From the NCBI GenBank assembly GCA_964612485.1, contig CAZTFF010000028.1, positions 3,370 to 67,369 of the forward strand: DNA of 64,000 nucleotides, read 5' to 3'. Within the stretch, counting starts at the first letter, position 1, and the number at the start of each line of letters is the position of its first letter. The translations under genes were made by a program, and so were the position numbers. Shown here piece after piece: positions 16,926-23,868 of this stretch. This DNA is from JAFGNV01 sp964612485. Lineage in GTDB: Bacteria; Chloroflexota; Anaerolineae; 4572-78; J111. Under the pieces are notes generated by a model. That model was not told where the DNA came from. It was given only the letters and a program-made list of their open reading frames with translations, and did no database searches.

Positions 16926-17828
16926 TTACCTCGCTTCCTTTCCGTTTCTCTCATACATTTCATCCAACTCGGCCAGGGCCACTTCCACTTCCTCAGGATC
17001 GAGCGGTTTGCCGTGTTTACGGTTCGTATCGTCTTTTTCAAACGGACTCAATCCTTTCCCTTTTAACGTATGGGCAATAATTATTTTGGGATTTTGACCA
17101 TCGCGATTTTCGGGCGATAGGTGGTTCAAGACCTGTTCCATATTATGGCCGTCGATCTCCACCACATCCCAACCAAACGCGCCCCATTTGGCCGTTATCG
17201 GCTCCAGGGTGGGCATCACCTCATCCGTCGAGCCGGTCTGCTGAAACTTGTTGTAATCCAAAATCACGGTCAGATTATCGAGTTGGTATTTGGCGGCCGT
17301 CATCGCGGCTTCCCAAATCTGTCCCTCATCGCTTTCACCGTCGCCAATCATCACGTAAACGTAAACATCGCGCCCATCCAGCCGGGCGGCCAGGGCATGC
17401 CCGATGCCGATAGACAATCCCTGCCCCAGTGATCCGGTTGACGCTTCCACGCCCGGCAGCACGCGCATATTGGGGTGCCCTTCCAGGGGACTGCCCAGTT
17501 GGCGCAGGGTTTTTAACCGCTCCGGGTCAAAAAAGCCGGCCTCGGCCAAAATCACGTAAAGGCCGGGCGCGCCGTGCCCTTTGCTGAGAATAAATCGGTC
17601 TCGATCCGGCCAATCCGGCTGCTGTGGATTGTAGCGCATCACGCCCCCGCAATACAGCGCCACCAAAATATCAATGACCGAAAGCGAACTGGAGGGATGC
17701 CCCGAGCCGGCCTCAGTTGTAATCTGGATGATCTGGCGGCTCAATCGCCAGGATATTTTTTCAAGCGCTTCAATTGAACGTTGTTCAACATGTTCACCTG
17801 CTTTGTTATTGGAAATAATCACAATCAC
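16926..17828 (-). CDS. Transketolase, N-terminal subunit
   Basis: 300 residues with the thiamine-diphosphate-binding domain: AGSGHPSSSLSVIDILVALY, RDRFILSKGHGAPGLY, and the GDG...N motif in VMIGDGESDEGQIWEAAM followed by ILDYNKFQQTG. The start is uncertain: a GTG at 17828 or one at 17822, both next to a run of six Gs that may be the Shine-Dalgarno site. It heads the transketolase-SOD operon. Confidence 0.9.
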   Translation of the reverse strand: MIVIISNNKAGEHVEQRSIEALEKISWRLSRQIIQITTEAGSGHPSSSLSVIDILVALYCGGVMRYNPQQPDWPDRDRFILSKGHGAPGLYVILAEAGFFDPERLKTLRQLGSPLEGHPNMRVLPGVEASTGSLGQGLSIGIGHALAARLDGRDVYVYVMIGDGESDEGQIWEAAMTAAKYQLDNLTVILDYNKFQQTGSTDEVMPTLEPITAKWGAFGWDVVEIDGHNMEQVLNHLSPENRDGQNPKIIIAHTLKGKGLSPFEKDDTNRKHGKPLDPEEVEVALAELDEMYERNGKEAR

Positions 17829-18173
17829 CCCCCTGCTAAATATTTATACTTCTTTAGCATAACCGATTCCCCCTCACTTGCCTACACTAAGTTGAGCGAT
17901 AATGAAGCGGCCAATTGGGTTATTTTTTATAGCTCTTACAGCTCATCCGCACCAATTCGAGTAAGTAATTACCTTGAAATTTGTAGCTCAAATGGGTGAT
18001 ACAACCCGGCAGGCCATACTAATTGGGCTATCAAAAGATAACTCCCTTTGCGCAGCAAAAACCGCCCACTCTAGTGTAGGCAGTCCTCACCCGCCAATGA
18101 TAAAATGATACAATCCTGGAACAATTATTAGGGGGATTCAGCGATTCAGTTATTCAGCGATTCAATATTGATT
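17829..18173. other. Divergent intergenic region with several motif copies upstream of nuoA
   Basis: 345 bases. Motif copies: CCTACACTAAGTTGAGCGAT at 17881-17900 (reverse), AATTGGGTTATTTTTTATAG at 17913-17932 (block shared with 4172, 50215 and 63950), TGTAGCTCAAATGGGTGAT at 17982-18000 (reverse), CATACTAATTGGGCTATC at 18015-18032 (reverse) and the forward promoter-type copy at 18057-18079. A GATTCAG-type imperfect tandem repeat at 18136-18166 ends just before the nuoA start. Confidence 0.6.
18057..18114 (+). promoter_or_regulatory. Promoter-proximal motif, nuo operon
   Basis: AAAACCGCCCACTCTAGTGTAG ends at 18079. TAAAAT follows at 18101 (21 nt later) and TACAAT at 18109, both possible -10 boxes. 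The nuoA start is 60-70 nt further on. This is the only promoter-like site seen before the 19-kb complex I cluster. Confidence 0.5.
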
Positions 18174-18581
18174 ATGGAAAACACAATGTCTAACCCGGCC
18201 CTCTGGCCCTTGGCGGTCTATTTTGGTCTAACTCTGCTCGTTGTGGCGGGGATGCTGGGTGTTTCGTACGTTTTGGGCCAGCGCCACCAGGATCGTGACA
18301 CCGACGAACCGTACGAATCGGGCATCATGCCCACCGGCTCGGCCCGCCAGCGGCTGTCGGCTAAATTTTATATTGTGGCCATGCTGTTTGTGATCTTCGA
18401 TCTGGAAGTGGCTTTCATCGTGGCCTGGGTGATAGCTTTTTGGCAGGTGGGCTGGAGCGGCTACCTGGGCGCGGTGGTGTTTATCGGCGTGCTTTTCCTG
18501 GCCCTGCTGTACGAATGGCGGCAGGGCGCGTTGGATTGGGGGCCAAGAAATCGGGCTTCAAAAGTGAGAAGTGACGAGTAA
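18174..18581 (+). CDS. nuoA: NADH-quinone oxidoreductase subunit A
   Basis: About 135 residues with three membrane helices. ESGIMPTGSARQRLSAKFYI is the matrix-loop region conserved in NuoA/ND3, followed by AMLFVIFDLEVAFI with the acidic residues of helix 2. It lies at the junction of the membrane and peripheral arms of complex I. Start codon is unclear: ATG at 18174 or 18186, neither with a strong ribosome site. Confidence 0.93.
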   Translation: MENTMSNPALWPLAVYFGLTLLVVAGMLGVSYVLGQRHQDRDTDEPYESGIMPTGSARQRLSAKFYIVAMLFVIFDLEVAFIVAWVIAFWQVGWSGYLGAVVFIGVLFLALLYEWRQGALDWGPRNRASKVRSDE

Positions 18582-18660
18582 TAATTTTTAATTCTTAATT
18601 CTTACCAGAAAACCTCTGTGTAACTCTGCGCATTCTCTGAGAATCTCTGTGTAACAGTTA
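18582..18660. repeat. Word-like low-complexity spacer between nuoA and nuoB
   Basis: AATTTTTAATTCTTAATTCTTACC is followed by two copies of CTCTGTGTAAC (18614 and 18646) around an imperfect CTCTG/GAGAATCTCTG repeat. The same CTCTGTGTAAC word closes the spacer before nuoH. No gene seen. Confidence 0.6.
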
Positions 18661-18687
18661 ACTACCTCTCAATAGAAAGGCAATTTC

Positions 18688-19341
18688 ATGCGCTGGTGGT
18701 TCAGCAAACCCACAACCGAACTTCCCCTGGCCGAAGAGCCGGTACTCAACGGCAGCGGCTCTTTTCAAGAGGTGATGAGCCGCATTGTGGCTTTTGCCCG
18801 GCTGCAAGATTTGCTGGCCTGGGGCCGCAAAAATTCTATCTGGCCTTTTAATTTTGGCCTTTCCTGCTGTTATGTGGAAATGGCCACCAGCCTGACCAGT
18901 AAATACGACATTGCCCGCTTTGGGGCCGAGGTGATCCGAGGCACCCCCCGCGAGGCCGATTTAATGATTATCGCCGGCACGGTGTTCATCAAAATGGCGC
19001 CCATTGTAAAACGACTCTACGACCAGATGATGGAACCTCGCTGGGTGATCTCCATGGGGTCTTGCGCCAATTCCGGCGGCATGTACGACATCTACAGCGT
19101 GGTCCAGGGCGTAGACAAATTTATGCCGGTTGACCTTTACGTGCCGGGCTGCCCGCCGCGCCCCAACGCCTTTATGGAAGGGCTGACGATGCTGCAAGAA
19201 TCCGTGGGGCAGGAAAAACGCCCCTTTAGTTGGGTCTTGGGGCCGCAAGGCGTAGAAAAAGGTAAATTTCCTGTTCAGCGCGATCTGAAACGGCCGGAAC
19301 GCCAACAGGCTACCGTTTTACGCTCGCCGGATGAGGTCTGA
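18688..19341 (+). CDS. nuoB: NADH-quinone oxidoreductase subunit B
   Basis: 217 residues. NuoB holds the terminal [4Fe-4S] cluster N2, and its four Cys ligands are all present: the adjacent pair in GLSCCYVEMA, one in GSCANSGGMYD and one in VPGCPPRPNA. The C-terminus is longer than usual by roughly 40 residues. A weak AAAGG site precedes the ATG. Confidence 0.96.
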   Translation: MRWWFSKPTTELPLAEEPVLNGSGSFQEVMSRIVAFARLQDLLAWGRKNSIWPFNFGLSCCYVEMATSLTSKYDIARFGAEVIRGTPREADLMIIAGTVFIKMAPIVKRLYDQMMEPRWVISMGSCANSGGMYDIYSVVQGVDKFMPVDLYVPGCPPRPNAFMEGLTMLQESVGQEKRPFSWVLGPQGVEKGKFPVQRDLKRPERQQATVLRSPDEV

Positions 19342-19376
19342 GAACATTCGAGATTTGGGAAAGAAGCGTAAGTTTT

Positions 19377-20210
19377 ATGGCGAAAAAAAAGTACAGCAAA
19401 AAAGGAAAGCTAAAAAGAAAGTATTACGAAAAAGAGTTGGATAGGCTGCAAGAAGAGTTGGTCAAATTACAGCATTGGATCAAAGACCAGGGGTTGAAAG
19501 TATGCGTTGTCTTCGAAGGACGCGACGCCGCCGGTAAAGGAGGCGTGATCAAACGCATCATCCGCCGCCTGAACCCCCGTATCGTACGGGTAGTGGCCCT
19601 GGGCAAACCCACCGAAAAAGAACAGGAACAATGGTACTTTCAACGCTACGCCGATCATTTACCAACCGCCGGCGAGATGGTACTCTTTGATCGCAGTTGG
19701 TACAACCGGGCCGGCGTGGAGCGGGTGATGGAATTTTGTACCGATGAAGAGTACCGGGAATTTCTGCGGGCCTGCCCGCAATTCGAACGCATGCTGGTGC
19801 GGTCGGGCATTCAATTGATCAAATATTGGTTTTCGGTGAGTGACGAAGAACAGGAACGACGTTTCCAAAAACGAAACCACGATCCGATGCGGCGCTGGAA
19901 GCTCAGCCCCATGGATCTGGAAGCTCGTTCCAAATGGGTGGAGTATTCCCGGGCCAAAGACGCTATGTTTATGTATACCGACATTGAGGAAGCCCCCTGG
20001 TACGTGGTCAATGCCGATATTAAACGACACGCTCGGCTAAATTGTATCAGTCACTTACTCAATTCGATCCCTTATAAAGACCTGACGCCTGACCCCATAG
20101 AATTACCGCCCCGGCAAAGAGATCCCGGTTACGAGCGCCCGCCCATTACCAATCAAACCTGGGTACCGGCCATCTACGGCAGCAACCCGCTGCCCGAGGA
20201 AGAAAGATAA
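19377..20210 (+). CDS. ppk2: Polyphosphate kinase 2 (PPK2) family protein
   Basis: 277 residues with the PPK2 core. Walker A is in FEGRDAAGKGGVIKRI (about residues 46-61), Walker B in LFDRSWYNRAGVERVMEFC (about 104-122), and the lid region is KRNHDPMRRWKLSPMDLEAR. The N-terminus is very basic. PPK2 enzymes phosphorylate nucleoside mono- or diphosphates with polyphosphate or run in reverse. The short length and single domain fit class I or III, which the sequence alone does not settle. It sits between nuoB and nuoCD, an unusual place, with 30-35 base gaps that suggest co-transcription. Confidence 0.93.
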   Translation: MAKKKYSKKGKLKRKYYEKELDRLQEELVKLQHWIKDQGLKVCVVFEGRDAAGKGGVIKRIIRRLNPRIVRVVALGKPTEKEQEQWYFQRYADHLPTAGEMVLFDRSWYNRAGVERVMEFCTDEEYREFLRACPQFERMLVRSGIQLIKYWFSVSDEEQERRFQKRNHDPMRRWKLSPMDLEARSKWVEYSRAKDAMFMYTDIEEAPWYVVNADIKRHARLNCISHLLNSIPYKDLTPDPIELPPRQRDPGYERPPITNQTWVPAIYGSNPLPEEER

Positions 20211-20241
20211 TGCAACCCTTTGAGGTGAAAATTCGATAAGA

Positions 20242-21993
20242 ATGAATACCACAAATATTGACATTCAACCAGAATTATTCGGCAAGTTCAATGGAGCCAT
20301 CGTTGCCGAACAGCAAACAAAAGACAAAATACCCACTTTCTGGATTGCACCGCATGAACTCCGAGCCGTACTTTCATACCTCAAAGAAGACATCGCATCA
20401 CCCTTCCGCATGCTTTACGATCTGACGGCCATCGATGAGCGCACCCGAATGCATCGCCTGGGCCAACCGCCCGGCGATTTCACCGTGGTGTACCATCTGC
20501 TTTCCTTTGAACGAAACCAGGATGTGCGCCTCAAAGTAGCGCTGCCCGGCGAAAATCCATCACTGCCCAGCATCATCGATATCTGGCCCATGGCCGATTG
20601 GTACGAGCGGGAAGTGTGGGATATGTTTGGCCTCACGTTTGACGGACACCCGCACCTGCACCGCCTGCTGATGCCGCCCACCTGGCCGGGCCACCCCCTG
20701 CGCAAAGATCACCCCGCCCGCGCCACCGAAATGCAACCGTTTCAACTACCGGAAGACAAGCAGGAGAAAGAAAACCAGGCGCTGCAATTTGATCCGGCGG
20801 CCTGGGGCTTGCAGCGCCGCAGCGACGACAGCGATTTTATGTTTCTCAACCTCGGCCCGCAGCACCCCGGCACCCACGGCGTGCTGCGTATTGTGCTGCA
20901 ACTCGACGGCGAAGAGATCATCGACGCCGTGCCCGACATCGGCTACCATCATCGCGGGGCCGAAAAAATGGGCGAGCGCCAAAACTGGCATACCTACATT
21001 CCCTACACCGACCGGGTGGATTACCTGGGGGGGGTGATGAACAACCTGCCCTACGTGCTGGCCGTCGAAACCCTGGCCGGCATCGAAGTGCCCGACCGGG
21101 TCAAAGTGATCCGGGTGATGCTGGCCGAACTGTTCCGCATTATCAGCCACCTGGTCTGGTACGGCACCTTTGCTCAGGACCTGGGCCAGATGTCGCCGGT
21201 ATTTTATATGTTCACCGACCGCGAACGCGCCCTGGAGATCATCGAGGCCATCTGCGGCGGGCGCATGCACCCCAACTGGTTTCGCATTGGCGGCGTGGCT
21301 CAAGATTTGCCGCAGGGATGGGATCAACTGATCCGCGATTTTTTGCACTACCTGCCCGCCCGCCTGGATGAATACGATAAATTGGTGATGGAAAACCGCA
21401 TCTTCAAGGCGCGCACTCAAGGCATTGGCGCGTACACCACCGCCGAAGCCATCGACTGGGGCGTGACCGGCCCCGGCCTGCGGGCCACCGGCCTGGAGTG
21501 GGATTTCCGCAAAAAGCGCCCCTACTCCGGCTACGAGCAATTTGAGTTTGACATCCCCACCGCCGCCAACGGCGATTGTTACGACCGCGCCGTAGTGCGG
21601 GTGGAAGAAATGCGCCAGAGCCTGCGCATCATCGAACAATGCGTCAACCACATGCCGCCCGGCCCCTACAAATCCGATCACCCGCTCACCACGCCGCCGC
21701 GCAAAGAACGCACCATGCACGATATTGAAACGCTCATCACCCATTTTCTGGGTGTCAGTTGGGGCCCGGTGATCCCGGCGGGCGAGGCCTTTTTTGGCGT
21801 GGAGGCCACGAAAGGCAGCAACGGCTATTATTTGATCAGCGACGGCAGCACCATGTCGTACCGCACCCGCATCCGCACACCCTCCTTCCCCCACATTCAG
21901 ATGGTGCCGTTCATCAGCCGGGGCCTGATGGTACCCGATTTGTTAGCCATTCTCGGCAGCATAGATTTTGTGCTGGCCGACGTAGACCGTTAG
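20242..21993 (+). CDS. nuoCD: NADH-quinone oxidoreductase subunits C and D, fused
   Basis: 583 residues. Residues 1-165 are the 30-kDa (NuoC) domain, ending in EREVWDMFGLTFDGHPHLHRLLMP. After a short linker, about 195-583 form the 49-kDa (NuoD) domain: FLNLGPQHPGTHGVLRIVL with the quinone-site His, GYHHRGAEKMGERQNW, YTDRVDYLGG and a C-terminal DFVLADVDR. This domain closes the quinone cavity next to NuoB. The same fusion is known from Escherichia coli, though many relatives of complex I keep two genes. Confidence 0.96.
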   Translation: MNTTNIDIQPELFGKFNGAIVAEQQTKDKIPTFWIAPHELRAVLSYLKEDIASPFRMLYDLTAIDERTRMHRLGQPPGDFTVVYHLLSFERNQDVRLKVALPGENPSLPSIIDIWPMADWYEREVWDMFGLTFDGHPHLHRLLMPPTWPGHPLRKDHPARATEMQPFQLPEDKQEKENQALQFDPAAWGLQRRSDDSDFMFLNLGPQHPGTHGVLRIVLQLDGEEIIDAVPDIGYHHRGAEKMGERQNWHTYIPYTDRVDYLGGVMNNLPYVLAVETLAGIEVPDRVKVIRVMLAELFRIISHLVWYGTFAQDLGQMSPVFYMFTDRERALEIIEAICGGRMHPNWFRIGGVAQDLPQGWDQLIRDFLHYLPARLDEYDKLVMENRIFKARTQGIGAYTTAEAIDWGVTGPGLRATGLEWDFRKKRPYSGYEQFEFDIPTAANGDCYDRAVVRVEEMRQSLRIIEQCVNHMPPGPYKSDHPLTTPPRKERTMHDIETLITHFLGVSWGPVIPAGEAFFGVEATKGSNGYYLISDGSTMSYRTRIRTPSFPHIQMVPFISRGLMVPDLLAILGSIDFVLADVDR

Positions 21994-22000
21994 AGAAAAA

Positions 22001-22489
22001 ATGCTGACCGATCAAGAACGACAGGAAATCGAAACTGAACTGCACGATTACCCGTACAAGCACAACGCCTGCATCAGCGCCTTGAAGATTGTGCAGCGCC
22101 ACCGGGGCGGTTGGGTTCCCGACGAGGGTATTCGGGATATTGCCGACTTTTTAGAAATGTCGCCCGACGAAGTGGACAGCGTGGCCACCTTTTACAACCT
22201 GATCATGCGTAAGCCGGTAGGCAAGCACAAAATATTTATTTGCAACAGCGTAAGCTGCTGGCTGCTGGGCTACCGGGAAATTTTGACTCGCCTGACCGAA
22301 ACCCTGGGCATCGAACTGGGCCAAACAACGCCAGACAACCAATTCACCCTGCTGCCCATCCAATGCCTGGGCACGTGCGATCACGCGCCCGCCCTGATGA
22401 TCGACGAAGATTTGCACCGGGATTTAACGCCGGAGAAGATAGAAGAAATTTTGGCTGACTATGCCAACGATGGAGAAGCAACGACTTGA
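22001..22489 (+). CDS. nuoE: NADH-quinone oxidoreductase subunit E
   Basis: 162 residues of the thioredoxin-like [2Fe-2S] (24-kDa) family. The four cluster ligands are in two pairs, CNSVSC and CLGTC. The N-terminal helical bundle includes HRGGWVPDEGIRDIADFL and the SVATFYNLIM segment. It carries cluster N1a beside the NADH-binding NuoF. It starts seven bases after the nuoCD stop. Confidence 0.95.
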   Translation: MLTDQERQEIETELHDYPYKHNACISALKIVQRHRGGWVPDEGIRDIADFLEMSPDEVDSVATFYNLIMRKPVGKHKIFICNSVSCWLLGYREILTRLTETLGIELGQTTPDNQFTLLPIQCLGTCDHAPALMIDEDLHRDLTPEKIEEILADYANDGEATT

Positions 22490-22567
22490 CGACCGACTAC
22501 AAACCACAGACCACCGTTTAGAATTGTTTCGTATTGTCGGTGGTCGGTCGTCGGTCATCAGTCGTCG
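22481..22567. repeat. Imperfect inverted repeat of GTCG/CGAC words, nuoE-nuoF spacer
   Basis: CGACTTGACGACCGACTAC and CCACAGACCACCG (22482-22516) are mirrored by CGGTGGTCGGTCGTCGG and TCAGTCGTCG (22538-22567). The spacer can fold into a long irregular hairpin. The left arm overlaps the end of nuoE. Confidence 0.6.
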
Positions 22568-22591
22568 TTTAGCTGGAATTGAGTGATAACC

Positions 22592-23866
22592 ATGGAAAAA
22601 CCACTCACCAAAAATATCAAAGCCGATCAAGAGCCACTCGATCTGCAAGCTTACGAACAAGCCGGCGGCTACCAGGCCGCGCGTAAGGCGCTGCAAACGA
22701 TGTCGCCGCAAGAGGTGACGGAAGAAGTGAAAGAATCGAACCTGCGCGGACGCGGCGGGGCCGGGTTTCCCACCGGCGTCAAATGGAGTTTTGTGCCGAT
22801 GGGCGATGACGCGCCTCAGCCCAAATACCTCATCGCCAACGCCGACGAGATGGAACCCGGCACTTTCAAAGACCGCCTGCTCCTGGAAGGGGATCCTCAC
22901 CAATTGATCGAGGGCATGATCGTCAGCGCCTACGCCATCCAGGCCAGGGTGGGCTACGTGTTTCTGCGCTGGGCCTATCGCCGCATCGCTCGCCTGCTGG
23001 AACGGGCCATTGCCGACGCCTACCGGACCGGCTATTTGGGCCAAAACATTCTCGGCTCCGGCTTTGATCTGGACCTGCACCTGCACATCAGCGCCGGGCG
23101 CTACATGTGCGGCGAGGAAACCGGCCTGCTCAACGCCCTGGAAGGAAAACGGGCCACGCCCCGCGACAAACCGCCCTATCCGCAGGTGAGCGGCCTGTTT
23201 AGCAAACCGACCATCGTCAACAATGTGGAAACCCTGTACAACGTGCCCCACATCATCACCCACGGCGCGGAATGGTTTACCAATCTCAGCCACAGCAAAG
23301 ACGGCGGCACCAAAATCTACGGCGTCAGCGGCAAAGTCAACACGCCCGGCGCGTGGGAATTGCCCCTGGGCATCACCCTGCGCGAGCTGCTGGAAGAACA
23401 CGCCGGCGGCATGCGCGATGGTCTGTCGTTCAAAGGCGCGCTGCCCGGCGGCGCATCAACCGATTTTTTGATCGAAGACCACCTGGACACCAATCTCGAT
23501 TACCAGTCGGTGATGGAAGCGGGTAGCCGTTTGGGCACCGGCACGGTGATCGTGCTGGATGACCAGACCTGCCCCGTAGGTATGGTGCATAACCTGGAGC
23601 AGTTTTTTGCTCAAGAGTCATGCGGCTGGTGTACGCCCTGCCGCGAGGGCCTGCCCTGGACCGAAAAAATCCTGGCAGCCATCGAAGCGGGGCAGGGCCA
23701 AATGCGCGATCTGGACCGGTTGGCCCAACAGGCCAAATTGATGGCGCCCGGCAATACCTTCTGCGCCCTGGCCCCCGGCGCGGTAGAGCCGCTGCAAAGC
23801 GCCCTGAAATATTTTCGAGATGATTTTGAAGCTCACATTCGCCAACAACGGTGTCCCTGGAGTTAA
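22592..23866 (+). CDS. nuoF: NADH-quinone oxidoreductase subunit F
   Basis: About 424 residues of the 51-kDa family. NADH/FMN binding: LRGRGGAGFPTGVKWSF and NADEMEPGTFKDR. The [4Fe-4S] N3 ligands are ESCGWCTPCREG plus the later Cys in GNTFCALAPGA. It oxidises NADH and passes electrons into the chain. An ATG at 22592 is preferred over the GTG at 22583. Confidence 0.96.
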   Translation: MEKPLTKNIKADQEPLDLQAYEQAGGYQAARKALQTMSPQEVTEEVKESNLRGRGGAGFPTGVKWSFVPMGDDAPQPKYLIANADEMEPGTFKDRLLLEGDPHQLIEGMIVSAYAIQARVGYVFLRWAYRRIARLLERAIADAYRTGYLGQNILGSGFDLDLHLHISAGRYMCGEETGLLNALEGKRATPRDKPPYPQVSGLFSKPTIVNNVETLYNVPHIITHGAEWFTNLSHSKDGGTKIYGVSGKVNTPGAWELPLGITLRELLEEHAGGMRDGLSFKGALPGGASTDFLIEDHLDTNLDYQSVMEAGSRLGTGTVIVLDDQTCPVGMVHNLEQFFAQESCGWCTPCREGLPWTEKILAAIEAGQGQMRDLDRLAQQAKLMAPGNTFCALAPGAVEPLQSALKYFRDDFEAHIRQQRCPWS

Positions 23867-23868
23867 CC

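Noticed and set aside
20746..21894. Long minus-strand open frame (382 codons) antisense to nuoCD
   Set aside because: It mirrors the codon pattern of the nuoD domain, has low-complexity His/Ala/Gly composition and no family motifs.
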